This document shows positions 32,583 through 42,220 of a stretch of DNA of 64,000 bases, in pieces. The notes beneath the pieces were generated by a model, which did not search any database, was not told the DNA's origin, and saw only the letters and a list, made by a program, of their open reading frames with translations. The DNA lies in the NCBI RefSeq assembly GCF_007570865.1, contig NZ_VLPS01000003.1:248001-312000 (forward strand), read 5' to 3'. This DNA is from Atlantibacter subterraneus. Lineage in GTDB: Bacteria > Pseudomonadota > Gammaproteobacteria > Enterobacterales > Enterobacteriaceae. The stretch's first letter is position 1, and the number at the start of each line of letters is the position of its first letter. The position numbers and the translations under genes are program-made.

Positions 32583-34280
32583 TCAGGAAAATTGCGTGGC
32601 GGCAACATGGCGCGCCAGCGGCTGGTTGGGCACGTAGAAGGCGATTTCGGTGCCGGGGTTAAGCTGGCGGATTTGCAGCCCTTCGCCGTACAGCAGTTTC
32701 ACCCGGTGATGCACGTTCAGCAGGCCGATTTTATTGCCCGGCATCTCGTCCGCCTCCACCCGCGCCACCACGTCAGGGTCGATACCGTGGCCGGTATCGC
32801 GCACCGCGATGCGCACCCGGCTGCCGGATTCGGTGACGCTAATGGTCACCACGCCTTTGCCCTTACAGGGCTGGATGCCGTGGACGATGGCGTTTTCCAC
32901 CAGCGGCTGGATCAGCAGGCTCGGCACCACGCAGTTCACCTCTTCGTCGATGTCATAAATCACCGTAAGCTTATCGCCGAAGCGCGCCTGCTCGATGGCG
33001 ATGTAATCTTTAATCTGGTACAGCTCTTTTTTGATATCAATCAGCTCGTCATCTTTTAATTCAATGTTATAGCGCAGGTAGCGCGAGAGATTGAAAATCA
33101 GCTGGCGCGCGGTGTCCGGATTAAGCCGGATAGACGACGAAATCGCGTTCAGGGCATTAAACAGAAAATGCGGGTTGATTTTGCTTTGCAGCGCGCGCAG
33201 CTCCGCTTTATCCGCCATCTCGCGCAACTGCTCGGCGCGCGACACTTCCAGCTGCGTAGAGATGATCTGCGACAGGCCCACCGCCATCTCCTGGAGCGAT
33301 GAGGTGATCTGGTGCGCATGGCAGTAATAAATCTTCAGGGTGCCGGTGACGATGCCTTTCTCCCACAGCGGGATCACCAGCATCGAGTGAATTTCCGGGG
33401 TGCGGTGGGCCTCATCATTGTTCTTGATGATGATCTTCCCGTCGTTAATCGCCTGGCGGGTGGTCGGGCTGATGCCGTCATCGTTTTGCTGGTAGTTATG
33501 TTCACCCACGCCCACGTAGGCCAGCACATTGTCAGTATTGGTGATGGCTACCGCGTCGGCATGGATATCGCGGCGGATAATCTGGCACACCTGGCGCAGC
33601 GCATCGCTGTTAACGTGGCGGAACAGCGGCAGGGTTTTATTGGCGATATCCAGCGCCAGTTTGGCCTGGCGCGCGGCGCTGGCCTCTTTTTCCCCCTCCA
33701 CGCTTTGTACCAGCAGCACGATAAAGCCAATCGACACGGTGCCCAGAATCATCGGGATGCCGATTTTCGACACGATATCCAGCCCCAGTTCAGTGGAGGG
33801 TGCCCATGAGACGACCAGGATCATGGTCAGGGTTTCGCACACCATGCCGCCGACGATCCCGACGCGCCAGCGCTGGGCTTTCGGCACCTTCATGTGGATC
33901 CAGCCAGAAAGAAAGCCGGCGATGATGCTGGTGATCAAACAGGGGATTGAGGTAATACCGCCGATATCGATCAGGTAACGGTGAACGCCCGCAATCGCGC
34001 CGGTAATGATGCCCACCCACGGGCCGAACAGGATGCCGCCCGCCATCACCGCGATGATACGCACGTTGACCAGCGATCCCTCAACCGGGACGCCGGACCA
34101 GGTGCTGAATAGCGCAAACATTGAAAAGATAGCGGTGACCGCCAGCAGTTCACGCGGCGTATGGGCGCTTTTATGCAGCAGTTCACGGAACAGCCGGATG
34201 CGGATCAGGAAGAACAGGCAGATCAGCATCAGCGCGGCGCGGTCAAAAACCGCCAGGAGCATGTTAAAAATTTCGTGCAC
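32583..34280 (-). CDS. ypdA: pyruvate-sensing histidine kinase YpdA (PyrS)
   Basis: A LytS-type sensor kinase of 565 residues, as in E. coli. The N-terminal 5TMR-LYT membrane domain (about 10-195) holds five or six helices. It is followed by a GAF domain (about 220-345), the HisKA_7-type dimerisation segment with the phosphorylated His371 in [12 protein letters not shown], and the ATPase domain (about 450-555) with N-box [10 protein letters not shown] and G-boxes DTGHGI and GNKIGLLNV. It responds to extracellular pyruvate and passes phosphate to YpdB. Here a DUF1479 gene lies 81 bases upstream on the same strand, an arrangement not found in E. coli. Confidence 0.95.
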   Translation of the reverse strand: MHEIFNMLLAVFDRAALMLICLFFLIRIRLFRELLHKSAHTPRELLAVTAIFSMFALFSTWSGVPVEGSLVNVRIIAVMAGGILFGPWVGIITGAIAGVHRYLIDIGGITSIPCLITSIIAGFLSGWIHMKVPKAQRWRVGIVGGMVCETLTMILVVSWAPSTELGLDIVSKIGIPMILGTVSIGFIVLLVQSVEGEKEASAARQAKLALDIANKTLPLFRHVNSDALRQVCQIIRRDIHADAVAITNTDNVLAYVGVGEHNYQQNDDGISPTTRQAINDGKIIIKNNDEAHRTPEIHSMLVIPLWEKGIVTGTLKIYYCHAHQITSSLQEMAVGLSQIISTQLEVSRAEQLREMADKAELRALQSKINPHFLFNALNAISSSIRLNPDTARQLIFNLSRYLRYNIELKDDELIDIKKELYQIKDYIAIEQARFGDKLTVIYDIDEEVNCVVPSLLIQPLVENAIVHGIQPCKGKGVVTISVTESGSRVRIAVRDTGHGIDPDVVARVEADEMPGNKIGLLNVHHRVKLLYGEGLQIRQLNPGTEIAFYVPNQPLARHVAATQFS

Positions 34281-34361
34281 GGGGGGAACTCAGATGGCAA
34301 GCAGAGGGACTATGATAGAAAACCTGGCGCCTGATGAACAGACGCCAGTGTGAATCGACGG

Positions 34362-35600
34362 TTAACCGTGAAGCTGCTCCTTACCCGCTGGGGTGAGATC
34401 CGCTTCGGTAGCGCGGCCAGCGAAATCGACTTCAAAATCGTCGGCGGCAAAGTCCGGCGGCGATTTACCCTCCACGAATGCCGGCCACTGGCGCTTAAGA
34501 TAGGCGGCGTTTTTCTCGCACCATGGTGCGGCGGCGATGTACATCACGTTGCTGTCGAACTCGCCGTTATGCTCATTTTCCACCGCATGGATCACATCGC
34601 AGTGCCAGAAAACCGTGTCGCCCGGCTCCATATCGGGAATTGAGGATATCCCGGTTAATAAAAGGGGATGCCAGGTTTGGTTAATGGAAAGCGCCCGGCC
34701 TGGTTTCGCTTCGCACAGCGAATCGTCCGGCACGTCGTCCTGTAAGGCGCGCAGTAAAATATACGCCATGGCGTTGGCCACCGGCAGCAGGGTCAAGGTC
34801 CCGGCGTGCTTACGCTGCTCGGAGAGCGCGGTCCAGCCCTGGAAAGTGCGGAACATCGAGCATACCGCAGGGGAGGGGATTTCACGCGCTTCGGTACGGC
34901 CTTCGGCATCAAACGGACTGTAGCGCTGCCACTCGCCGCTGAATACGTGACGGTAAACGTGACGGAAATTCTCATCCAGCCAGCGTTCTACCGAACCGCC
35001 GTCCACGTGTGGAGACAGGCCTAACGAGCCGGAGCGCGGCGGACGGCGGCGGGTACGATCCGCATAGCTCACCACCCGGTTCGGGTCGAAATGCTGCTTG
35101 CCGTGGCTTTCGGTCTGCCAGAGATTATTGAGAAACACCTGCGCTGCTTTCATACGCGCATCCTGTCGGGCTTCCACCTGCGGCTTCGACCAGTAGATGC
35201 CGTAAATCTGCGGCTTACTGTCGGCAAGGGTGCCGAAATAGTTGTCTTCCGCCGCGTTCTTCAGCTTCTCAACAAAGTTGTTGCGTTCAAGATAGTTGCC
35301 CACTTCTTCGTTCCAGGCACGGGCGGTTTGTTCGGCGAAAACGCCTTTAATCACGCAACAGCCGCGCTGGCGGATGAGGGCTTTTTGCTGTTCGGAAATG
35401 CGGCCAGCAATGATGTCATCGGCATGGATCTGCGGCACCGGGTTTTCACCGCGCGCTTGCTCAGCGCGGATCGCGTCGATCTGGCGTGAAATATCGGCTT
35501 CCAGTGCCTGGAATACCTGCTGATAGTGCGGCAGCTCGCGACGAAGCTGCTGTTTTATCTGGCGAATAGCGATAGGAAGATCGTCAATGTGTAGGGGCAT
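34362..35600 (-). CDS. DUF1479 family protein, probable Fe(II)/2-oxoglutarate-type oxygenase
   Basis: A 412-residue protein of the DUF1479 family, related to E. coli YbiU (421 residues) but a distinct paralog. The likely metal triad of a cupin-fold dioxygenase is visible: His-X-Asp in [15 protein letters not shown] (about residue 199) and a distal His in [13 protein letters not shown] (about 337). An RRRPPRSGS segment precedes the first motif, as in YbiU. Activity and substrate are unknown. The ATG at 35600 follows CCGGAG; earlier in-frame codons are not family-like. It lies between alaC (divergent) and ypdA (same strand), absent from E. coli at this place. Confidence 0.82.
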   Translation of the reverse strand: MPLHIDDLPIAIRQIKQQLRRELPHYQQVFQALEADISRQIDAIRAEQARGENPVPQIHADDIIAGRISEQQKALIRQRGCCVIKGVFAEQTARAWNEEVGNYLERNNFVEKLKNAAEDNYFGTLADSKPQIYGIYWSKPQVEARQDARMKAAQVFLNNLWQTESHGKQHFDPNRVVSYADRTRRRPPRSGSLGLSPHVDGGSVERWLDENFRHVYRHVFSGEWQRYSPFDAEGRTEAREIPSPAVCSMFRTFQGWTALSEQRKHAGTLTLLPVANAMAYILLRALQDDVPDDSLCEAKPGRALSINQTWHPLLLTGISSIPDMEPGDTVFWHCDVIHAVENEHNGEFDSNVMYIAAAPWCEKNAAYLKRQWPAFVEGKSPPDFAADDFEVDFAGRATEADLTPAGKEQLHG

Positions 35601-35843
35601 GATGATGACTCCGGCTGAGAAGAATTGATGGTTATTGTTTTGTTGCGACAGAGTTAATATAGAGCTAATCAACCGAATAAAATAGGGATTGGTTTCAAAT
35701 GAAAGTTCCGGTTTTTTCCTCCTCAATTATTTTTTTAAAAGCCTCTCGACAGAACAAAATTTTTCAGGCTATTTTCTTTACAGGCCACATCAGTGGCAGC
35801 GTCGCTCGGACGGTCCGGGCGCTTACGTAACTTCGAGGAATCT

Positions 35844-37082
35844 ATGGCTGACTTCAGTCCCAAACGCCGTTTTTCGCGTATCGATCGTCTTCCCCCGTAT
35901 GTTTTTAACATCACCGCTGAACTGAAAATGGCTGCGCGTCGGCGCGGCGAAGATATTATTGATTTCAGTATGGGTAACCCCGACGGCGCGACCCCGCCGC
36001 ATATCGTCGAGAAACTCTGCACCGTGGCCCAGCGCCCCGATACGCACGGTTACTCCACATCGCGCGGCATCCCGCGTTTGCGCCGGGCGATTTCCCGCTG
36101 GTATCAGGATCGCTATCAGGTGGATATCGATCCGGAAAGCGAAGCTATTGTGACGATCGGTTCCAAAGAGGGACTGGCGCATTTGATGCTGGCGACGCTG
36201 GATCACGGCGATACGGTGCTGGTGCCGAACCCGAGTTACCCGATTCATATTTACGGTGCGGTGATTGCCGGCGCGCAGGTGCGCTCGGTGCCGCTGGTGG
36301 AAGGGGTGGACTTCTTTAACGAACTGGAACGCGCCATTCGTGAAAGCTATCCGAAGCCGAAAATGATGATTCTGGGCTTCCCGTCGAACCCGACGTCACA
36401 GTGCGTGGAGCTGGAGTTCTTCGAAAAAGTGGTGGCGCTGGCGAAACGCTATGATGTGTTGGTCGTACACGACCTGGCTTATGCGGATATCGTCTACGAC
36501 GGCTGGAAAGCACCGTCTATTATGCAGGTGCCGGGTGCGCGCGATGTGGCGGTAGAATTTTTCACTCTGTCAAAAAGCTACAATATGGCGGGCTGGCGCA
36601 TCGGCTTTATGGTGGGCAACCAGGAACTGGTCAGCGCCCTGGCGCGTATTAAAAGCTATCACGATTACGGGACGTTTACTCCGTTGCAGGTGGCAGCCAT
36701 CGCGGCGCTGGAGGGCGATCAGCAATGCGTGCGCGATATTGCCGAACAGTACAAACGTCGCCGCGATGTGCTGGTGAAAGGGCTGCACGAAGCGGGCTGG
36801 ATGGTGGAAATGCCGAAAGCCTCGATGTACGTATGGGCCAAAATCCCCGAGCCTTACGCGGCCATGGGCTCGCTGGAATTCGCCAAGAAATTGCTGCAGG
36901 ACGCCAAAGTGTGCGTATCACCGGGCATTGGCTTTGGTGATTATGGCGACACCCACGTGCGTTTCGCGCTAATTGAAAACCGCGACCGTATCCGCCAGGC
37001 GGTGAGGGGCATCAAAGCGATGTTCCGCGCCGACGGGCTGCTGCCGATATCGAATAAAACCACGCTGGAAAATCAGCCATAA
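35844..37082 (+). CDS. alaC: glutamate-pyruvate aminotransferase AlaC
   Basis: A PLP-dependent class I/II aminotransferase of 412 residues, the same as E. coli, which makes alanine from pyruvate with glutamate as donor. The PLP lysine is in [17 protein letters not shown] (about residue 249). Upstream are NPSYPIH and the conserved FPSNPTSQ and DLAYADI motifs that bind the cofactor. The start ATG at 35844 follows GAGGAA and matches the family. It is divergent from the DUF1479 gene, while in E. coli it is divergent from ypdA. Confidence 0.97.
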   Translation: MADFSPKRRFSRIDRLPPYVFNITAELKMAARRRGEDIIDFSMGNPDGATPPHIVEKLCTVAQRPDTHGYSTSRGIPRLRRAISRWYQDRYQVDIDPESEAIVTIGSKEGLAHLMLATLDHGDTVLVPNPSYPIHIYGAVIAGAQVRSVPLVEGVDFFNELERAIRESYPKPKMMILGFPSNPTSQCVELEFFEKVVALAKRYDVLVVHDLAYADIVYDGWKAPSIMQVPGARDVAVEFFTLSKSYNMAGWRIGFMVGNQELVSALARIKSYHDYGTFTPLQVAAIAALEGDQQCVRDIAEQYKRRRDVLVKGLHEAGWMVEMPKASMYVWAKIPEPYAAMGSLEFAKKLLQDAKVCVSPGIGFGDYGDTHVRFALIENRDRIRQAVRGIKAMFRADGLLPISNKTTLENQP

Positions 37083-37090
37083 AAACGACA

Positions 37091-37117
37091 ACAGGAGCCA
37101 AATGGCTCCTGTTTTTT
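37091..37117 (+). terminator. intrinsic terminator after alaC
   Basis: ACAGGAGCCA, AA loop, TGGCTCCTGT followed by five more Ts. Its symmetry also lets it end ypdK transcripts from the other side. Confidence 0.92.
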
Positions 37118-37136
37118 GTCCGGCTCAGGCTTCAGA

Positions 37137-37208
37137 CTAAATCATCAGCGCAAAAGTACCGGCCCAGAGTACGACCATTACTGAAACGCCCATAAATAAA
37201 TATTTCAC
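37137..37208 (-). CDS. ypdK: small membrane protein YpdK
   Basis: A 23-residue hydrophobic peptide (MKYLFMGVSVMVVLWAGTFA then LMI) forming one membrane helix, below the size most gene finders report. It matches E. coli YpdK in length and nearly all residues. The start is GTG at 37208, eight bases after GGAG. It is convergent with alaC, as in E. coli, where it lies between alaC and lpxP; lpxP is missing here. Function unknown; E. coli YpdK is known as a translated small membrane protein. Confidence 0.85.
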   Translation of the reverse strand: MKYLFMGVSVMVVLWAGTFALMI

Positions 37209-37567
37209 GTCACTCACTCCGCGCATCGCATGACACGCCAAAATTAACGTCAGGTCTCATTATAGAAAGGTAAAACCGCACGCATTTCACTTTGGGACAA
37301 ATCCCTGGTGTGCCTGCCGCTTCGCCTGGATTGGGGGATGTGGGTCACATCCGGGCGCTAATCTACGCTTAATTTTCAGGGTTAACAAGCGGGCAAGGGC
37401 GGAAAAACGCCTTTTTTTCGAGCAGGGATTTATGCGGTGTAACCTTATGTTAAATCAGTGGATTTGTGGGTAACTTAAGCGAAACTGAAACGGGAAAGTA
37501 GCGGTGCTGAAGCGGAGCGCGGTAAATGGCGTCACTGGCAGAAAATGACGCCCTTTTTGCGATAAAT
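37209..37567. other. 359-base gap with two orphan hairpins and a palindrome
   Basis: No protein gene is seen. On the plus strand there is a terminator-like hairpin at 37398-37418 (GGCG, loop, CGCC, seven Ts) and another at 37528-37558 (GGCGTCA, loop, TGACGCC, CTTTTT), neither of which follows a plus-strand gene. A perfect seven-base inverted repeat GGATGTG-GGT-CACATCC is at 37336-37352. The pattern could mark one or two small RNAs or remains of lost genes (lpxP lies here in E. coli). Confidence 0.45.
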
Positions 37568-37816
37568 TTATGCGGCATTATGGGGTTTAAAAGTCACATC
37601 GCCCCGTCCCGCCAGCAGTCCTTCCACAGAGATATCTTCATCAAGCTCATCCCAGTGAATACCCCGGCGGCTTAATTCAAACTTACTTCGTGCTTCCGGG
37701 CTGGCTCGCAGCAGTTTGGGAAACCACGCCAGAGGCACGCCCAGCGTACGGGCATCGCTGAGTTCTACCCACATATGGAACTCGTCGAATTTTACGTTTT
37801 TAGCCGAAATAGTCAT
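37568..37816 (-). CDS. DUF2442 family protein
   Basis: An 82-residue protein of the DUF2442 family (FDEFHMWVELSDARTLGVPL, then AWFPKLLRAS and WDELDEDISVEGLLAGRGD). Its reading frame overlaps the end of the DUF4160 gene by 17 bases, indicating translational coupling. Such pairs are widespread in bacteria and have been suggested by genomic context to be toxin-antitoxin-like, DUF2442 being the possible antitoxin; there is no direct evidence here. The hairpin at 37528-37558 lies just downstream. Confidence 0.75.
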   Translation of the reverse strand: MTISAKNVKFDEFHMWVELSDARTLGVPLAWFPKLLRASPEARSKFELSRRGIHWDELDEDISVEGLLAGRGDVTFKPHNAA

Positions 37817-38042
37817 TCCAGGCCTCCATCAGCATAGTGCGGTTCTCTTCAACGATACCGAGCAGTTCTTTCAGATCTCGCGCATCAAAACCGTCGTTAC
37901 GCGCTAAATGCACGTCAGGCGCTAACCAAAATTTAGCTTCCCCCTCAACACCACGCACATGAATATGAGCAGGTTCACGAGGATCGCCTTCATTAGAGTA
38001 AAAAAAGAAACGATACCCTTTGAACCTTAGTATGACAGGCAT
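37800..38042 (-). CDS. DUF4160 family protein
   Basis: An 80-residue protein of the DUF4160 family, starting MPVILRFKGYRFFFYSNEGD followed by PREPAHIHVRGVEGEAKFWLAPDV, the typical motif order with a conserved His pair in AHIHV. It is the first gene of a two-gene unit with DUF2442, beside the argW tRNA, a known integration site. The role is unknown; a toxin-like partner in a two-gene module is possible, but a metabolic or regulatory role is not excluded. Confidence 0.75.
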   Translation of the reverse strand: MPVILRFKGYRFFFYSNEGDPREPAHIHVRGVEGEAKFWLAPDVHLARNDGFDARDLKELLGIVEENRTMLMEAWNDYFG

Positions 38043-38161
38043 AGATAAGTTCTCAATGTGACGGTCGTTTATGCTGCCACTATAGGACTATCGATTTCTC
38101 AACTCAACGCTGAGGGTATTTTGTTCGAACGAAGGTGTAGAGAGAAGAGGGGGAATGCAGA

Positions 38162-38236
38162 TGGTGTCCCCTGCAGGAATCGAACCTGCAACTAGCCCTT
38201 AGGAGGGGCTCGTTATATCCATTTAACTAAGGGGAC
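38162..38236 (-). tRNA. argW: tRNA-Arg (anticodon CCT)
   Basis: A 75-base tRNA with encoded CCA: acceptor GTCCCCT/AGGGGAC, anticodon loop CTCCTAA and T-loop GTTCGATTC, reading rare AGG codons. It matches E. coli argW in sequence and in its place next to yfdC. In E. coli its 3-prime end is a prophage attachment site; no integrase or repeat of the tRNA end is visible nearby. Confidence 0.96.
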
Positions 38237-38247
38237 AAGGCGGCGCT

Positions 38248-38275
38248 AGTATACCCGTTTTTGGTGCTGCGTTAA
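38248..38275 (-). promoter_or_regulatory. promoter of argW
   Basis: On the minus strand TTAACG and TATACT are spaced by 16 bases, followed by a GC-rich discriminator (AGCGCCGCC), 12 bases before the tRNA. Confidence 0.75.
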
Positions 38276-38309
38276 GGGCTTAGCCGCCTGATTGTTCATT
38301 CCATCGCCA

Positions 38310-39269
38310 TTATTGTTGTGAAGCCTGCTGTTTTTTCTGTTGTTGCTCCTGTTCCTTTTGCCGCGCTTTGGCTTCGGCTTTTTTCTTGTTGCTCATGTCA
38401 TTACGGATTTGCGCATGGCTCATCAGCGCAAAGATAAAGGTGCCGCCGCAGATGTTCCCGGCCAGGGTCGGCAGGGCGAAAGGCCAGACAAACTCGGTCC
38501 AGTGGATGTCGCCGTTGAACACCAGATACAGGATCTCCACGGTGCCCACCACGATATGGGTGGTGTCGCACAGGGCGATAAGCCAGGTCATGATGATGAT
38601 CACCACGATTTTGGCTGGCCCCGCCGAGGGGAACATCCATACCATGGTGGCGATAAGCCAGCCGGAGACAATCGCATTGGCGAACATCTCGCCCGGCGTG
38701 TTTTCCATCACTTTCAGGCCGATATTGACGAACGCCTCGCGCGTCGCCTCATCAAAAATCGGCATAAATTCGAAGGCCAGCGCCGCCAGCCCGGTGCCAA
38801 TCAGGTTACCTAACAGCACCACGCTCCACAGCCGCAGCAGCAGCAAAAAGTTGCTGCCGGTGGGGTTTTGCATCACCGGTAAAACGGCGGTGACGGTGTT
38901 TTCCGTGAACAACTGCTGGCGCGCCATGATGACGATAATAAACCCGAGGGTGTAGCCGAAATTTTCCAGTAAAAAACCGCCCGGCACGCCTTCAAGATGC
39001 ACGTGAAAAATCCCTTTGCCCAGTAGCGACGCCCCCATGGAAAGCCCGGCGGCGATGGCCGACCACAGCAGCGCCATGGCGTCACGCTCCATCTCCTTTT
39101 CCCCGTCCTGGCGGATATGTTCGTGGATGGCCATGGCCCGGGAGGGCAGGCGTTCTTCATCCACTTCGATATCTTTTCCGCTCTTCTTTTCTTCGCTCTC
39201 TACTTCCAGCTCTTCACCGGATTCGCCAATTTTTTCATCCTCAATTTTGTCTTCTTTGAGTTTGTCCAT
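38310..39269 (-). CDS. yfdC: formate/nitrite transporter-family inner-membrane protein YfdC
   Basis: A 319-residue member of the FNT family (310 in E. coli). The first 70 residues are cytoplasmic and highly acidic (EELEVESEEKKSGKDIEVDE). About six membrane segments follow, with FNT-type regions MARQQLFTENTVTAVLPVM and CDTTHIVVGTVEILYL. The C-terminal tail is basic and Gln-rich (KQQASQQ). Substrate unknown. The ATG at 39269 was chosen by alignment with E. coli; an upstream frame of 51 codons is not conserved. It is divergent from the ccm operon. Confidence 0.9.
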   Translation of the reverse strand: MDKLKEDKIEDEKIGESGEELEVESEEKKSGKDIEVDEERLPSRAMAIHEHIRQDGEKEMERDAMALLWSAIAAGLSMGASLLGKGIFHVHLEGVPGGFLLENFGYTLGFIIVIMARQQLFTENTVTAVLPVMQNPTGSNFLLLLRLWSVVLLGNLIGTGLAALAFEFMPIFDEATREAFVNIGLKVMENTPGEMFANAIVSGWLIATMVWMFPSAGPAKIVVIIIMTWLIALCDTTHIVVGTVEILYLVFNGDIHWTEFVWPFALPTLAGNICGGTFIFALMSHAQIRNDMSNKKKAEAKARQKEQEQQQKKQQASQQ

Positions 39270-39468
39270 GATGCCTTTGCCTTGCAGTGAATGTCCTTTA
39301 AGCGTAGCGGTTTTGGGAAAACCAACGGCTATTTCCCGACAATTCGGAGTCTTTTTGATCTGGCAGGTATCATTACTCCTTTTGGGGTAGCATTTATGCC
39401 GCCTGGCATTTAAGGCCTGCAATCACTCTGTGTTATGATTCCTTGCCATTTCAGAAGGAGCTGTCTGG

Positions 39469-40086
39469 ATGCTCGACGTCCTCAATCTCTCATGTATTCG
39501 TGATGAACGCGTTTTGTTTCGCGGGCTGTCATTTTCCCTGAATCCGGGTGAAATATTCCAAATCGCTGGCGTCAACGGCGCGGGGAAAACTTCGCTGTTA
39601 CGCATACTTAGTGGCCTCGCAACGCCAGAAGAGGGTGAGGTGAAATGGCAGGGCGAATTAATCAAACGGGCGCGCGACAGCTTCCATCAACAGCTGCTGT
39701 GGTTAGGGCATCAGCCGGGTATCAAGGCGGTGCTGACCGCGGATGAAAACCTGCGCTTTTTCCATGCGGATTCGGCAATGAAAGCCCGCTGGGATGCCCT
39801 CGCGGCCATCGGCCTGCTGGGCTATGAGGACGTTGCGGTCGGCCAGCTTTCCGCCGGGCAACAGCGCCGTGTCGCGCTGGCGCGACTGTGGCTGAGCGCC
39901 GCAAAACTGTGGATTCTGGATGAGCCTTTTACCGCGCTGGATCCGGCGGGTATCGAAAAGCTGACCTGCCGTCTCGAAGCCCATGCCGCACAGGGCGGCA
40001 GCGTGTTGCTGACCACCCATCAGCCGCTGCGTCCGGTAAGCTGCGCCTTTCGCAAGCTGACGCTGCCGCAAGGGGTGGTGTCATGA
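39469..40086 (+). CDS. ccmA: heme exporter ATP-binding protein CcmA
   Basis: ATPase of the CcmABCD complex that releases holo-CcmE during c-type cytochrome assembly. It has 205 residues. Walker A is [12 protein letters not shown] (about 34-45), the ABC signature is [14 protein letters not shown] (about 127-140) and Walker B is [12 protein letters not shown] (about 146-157). The ATG follows AAGGAG with good spacing. It is the first gene of a nine-gene operon with overlapping stops and starts; ATGA overlap with ccmB. Confidence 0.96.
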   Translation: MLDVLNLSCIRDERVLFRGLSFSLNPGEIFQIAGVNGAGKTSLLRILSGLATPEEGEVKWQGELIKRARDSFHQQLLWLGHQPGIKAVLTADENLRFFHADSAMKARWDALAAIGLLGYEDVAVGQLSAGQQRRVALARLWLSAAKLWILDEPFTALDPAGIEKLTCRLEAHAAQGGSVLLTTHQPLRPVSCAFRKLTLPQGVVS

Positions 40087-40742
40087 TGTGGCAAGTATTC
40101 ACCCGAGAAATACATCTGGCCCTGCGCAAAGGCGCGGAGATCGTCAACCCGCTGTGGTTTTTCCTGATCGTTATCACGCTATTCCCGCTGGGTATTGGCC
40201 CTGAGCCGCAGCTGCTGGCGCGTATTGCCCCCGGCGTGGTGTGGGTAGCGGCGCTGCTGGCCGCGCTGTTGGGCATGGAACGTCTGTTCCGCGACGACTG
40301 GCAGGACGGCTCCCTCGAACAATTAATGCTGCTGCCGCTGCCTTTGCCCGCCGTGGTGTTAGCGAAAGTGACCGCTCACTGGGTGGTTACCGGCCTGCCG
40401 CTGATCGTGCTGTCTCCGCTGGCGGCGATGCTGTTAGGGCTCGACGTGCATACCTGGTGGGTAATGGCCCTGACGTTGATGTTGGGTACGCCGACCCTGA
40501 GTTTTCTCGGCGCGGTGGGCGTTGGCCTGACCGTGGGATTACGTCGCGGCGGCGTGCTGCTGAGCCTGCTGGTGCTGCCGCTCACTATTCCGCTGTTAAT
40601 TTTCGCTACGGCGGCGATGGACGCCGCCTCAATGGCGTTACCGGTTGAAGGATACATGGCGATTCTGGGCGCGTTCCTGGCGGCGAGCGCCACGCTGTGC
40701 CCGTTTGCCACCGCAGCGGCGCTGCGGATCAGTATTCAATAA
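40083..40742 (+). CDS. ccmB: heme exporter membrane protein CcmB
   Basis: Membrane subunit of the CcmAB transporter, 219 residues with six hydrophobic segments and the typical [18 protein letters not shown] cytoplasmic loop. It overlaps ccmA by four bases. Required with CcmA, C and D for freeing heme-loaded CcmE; it is not itself shown to move heme. Confidence 0.95.
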   Translation: MMWQVFTREIHLALRKGAEIVNPLWFFLIVITLFPLGIGPEPQLLARIAPGVVWVAALLAALLGMERLFRDDWQDGSLEQLMLLPLPLPAVVLAKVTAHWVVTGLPLIVLSPLAAMLLGLDVHTWWVMALTLMLGTPTLSFLGAVGVGLTVGLRRGGVLLSLLVLPLTIPLLIFATAAMDAASMALPVEGYMAILGAFLAASATLCPFATAAALRISIQ

Positions 40743-40788
40743 TTGCCCGCAAAAGTGGGCGCTAACTTAGCTTTGTGAGCCAATAACT

Positions 40789-41529
40789 ATGTGGAAATTC
40801 TTGCATCAGCTTGCGAAACCAGAGCGACTTTACCACCTCTGCGGGCGTCTGGTTCCTCTGTTTGCCGTCATCAGCATCGTGATGCTGTTAGTCGGTGTGA
40901 TTTGGGGATTTGTCTGGGCACCGGCGGATTATCAGCAGGGGCAAAGTTATCGCATCATGTACATCCACGTCCCGGCGGCCATCTGGTCGATGGGGATTTA
41001 CGCCTGGATGGCGATTGCTGCGTTTATTGGTCTGGTGTGGCAAATCAAAATGTCCGATCTGGCGGTGGCGGCCATGGCTCCGGTGGGGGCGGTGTACACC
41101 TTTATCGCGCTGGTGACCGGTTCCGCCTGGGGCAAGCCAATGTGGGGCACCTGGTGGATTTGGGACGCTCGCCTAACCTCGGAGCTGGTGCTGCTGTTCC
41201 TGTACGTTGGGGTGATCGCGCTGTATAACGCCTTCGACGACCGCCGCCTCGCCGGGCGCGCCGCAGGGATCCTGGTGCTGGTGGGCGTGGTTAACCTGCC
41301 GATTATTCACTTCTCGGTGGAGTGGTGGAACACCCTGCATCAGGGCTCGACCAACATGCAAAAATCCATCGATCCGTCGATGCGTATTCCGCTGCGCTGG
41401 TCCATCTTCGGGTTCCTCGGACTGTTCGTGACCCTGACCTTAATGCGCCTGCGCACCCTGATCCTGATGCAGGATCGCCGTCGTCCCTGGGTTGAAGAGA
41501 TTGCTAATAAAGGAAGGAGCCTGTCATGA
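40789..41529 (+). CDS. ccmC: heme-handling protein CcmC
   Basis: Six-helix membrane protein of 246 residues that attaches heme to CcmE. It carries the tryptophan-rich motif WGTWWIWDARLTSELVLL (about 119-136) flanked by the heme-ligand histidines (HVPAAIWSM near 60 and a His near 184, IIHFSVEWWNTLH). It overlaps ccmD by an ATGA. Confidence 0.96.
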   Translation: MWKFLHQLAKPERLYHLCGRLVPLFAVISIVMLLVGVIWGFVWAPADYQQGQSYRIMYIHVPAAIWSMGIYAWMAIAAFIGLVWQIKMSDLAVAAMAPVGAVYTFIALVTGSAWGKPMWGTWWIWDARLTSELVLLFLYVGVIALYNAFDDRRLAGRAAGILVLVGVVNLPIIHFSVEWWNTLHQGSTNMQKSIDPSMRIPLRWSIFGFLGLFVTLTLMRLRTLILMQDRRRPWVEEIANKGRSLS

Positions 41530-41744
41530 ACGTCGCCTTTGGTAGCCTGAGTGAATTTTTCGCCATGGGCGGTTATGCCTTCTATGTCTGGCTGGCCGTG
41601 GCTTTTACCTTTATTCCGCTGGCGTTGCTGGTGGCCCATACCCTGTGGCAGCGCAAAGCGCTGCTGGCGGACGTTCGCCGTCAGCAGGGACGGGAGCGCC
41701 GGATTAAAAATGCCCAACATCCCACACAGGAGGTGACCGGATGA
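41526..41744 (+). CDS. ccmD: heme exporter accessory protein CcmD
   Basis: A 72-residue single-helix membrane protein ([20 protein letters not shown] at about 18-37) with a charged cytoplasmic tail. It helps release holo-CcmE from CcmABC. It overlaps ccmC and ccmE by four bases on each side. Confidence 0.94.
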   Translation: MNVAFGSLSEFFAMGGYAFYVWLAVAFTFIPLALLVAHTLWQRKALLADVRRQQGRERRIKNAQHPTQEVTG

Positions 41745-42220
41745 ATCCGCGTCGTAAAAATCGACTCTGGCTGGCTGTGATGGTGTTAATGGGGATTGGC
41801 ATCACGATTACGCTCACGCTGTATGCGCTGCGCGCCAATATCGACTTGTTCTATACGCCGGGCGAAATCATCAACGGCAAAAACGAAACCCAGATCAAGC
41901 CGGAGCCGGGCCAGCGTTTGCGCGTCGGCGGCATGGTGATGCCGGGCAGCGTCAAGCGCGATAACCAGACCCTGAAAGTGAGCTTTAAGATCTATGACGC
42001 CCGCGGGGTGGTGGATGTCAGCTACGAGGGCATTCTGCCGGATCTGTTCCGCGAGGGGCAGGGCGTGGTAGCGCAGGGGGTACTGGAACCGGGCAATCTG
42101 ATTGTCGCCAAAGAAGTGCTGGCGAAACACGACGAAAACTACACCCCGCCGGAAGTCAAAGCGGCAATGGAAGAAAACCATCACCGTCCGGCAGAAGCCT
42201 ATAAGGATAACCGCTCATGA
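41741..42220 (+). CDS. ccmE: heme chaperone CcmE
   Basis: A membrane-anchored periplasmic heme chaperone of 159 residues. An N-terminal helix (about 10-30) is followed by a beta-barrel domain. The covalent heme-binding histidine is His130 in [14 protein letters not shown], the type I (HxxxY) motif. It hands heme to CcmF. Confidence 0.96.
   Translation: MNPRRKNRLWLAVMVLMGIGITITLTLYALRANIDLFYTPGEIINGKNETQIKPEPGQRLRVGGMVMPGSVKRDNQTLKVSFKIYDARGVVDVSYEGILPDLFREGQGVVAQGVLEPGNLIVAKEVLAKHDENYTPPEVKAAMEENHHRPAEAYKDNRS

Noticed and set aside
31989-33059. Open frame of 356 codons opposite ypdB/ypdA
   Set aside because: Spans two conserved genes in antisense with no recognisable domain.
38043-38309. 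Possible prophage or integrative element at argW
   Set aside because: No integrase, no duplicated tRNA 3-prime end and no phage genes are visible.
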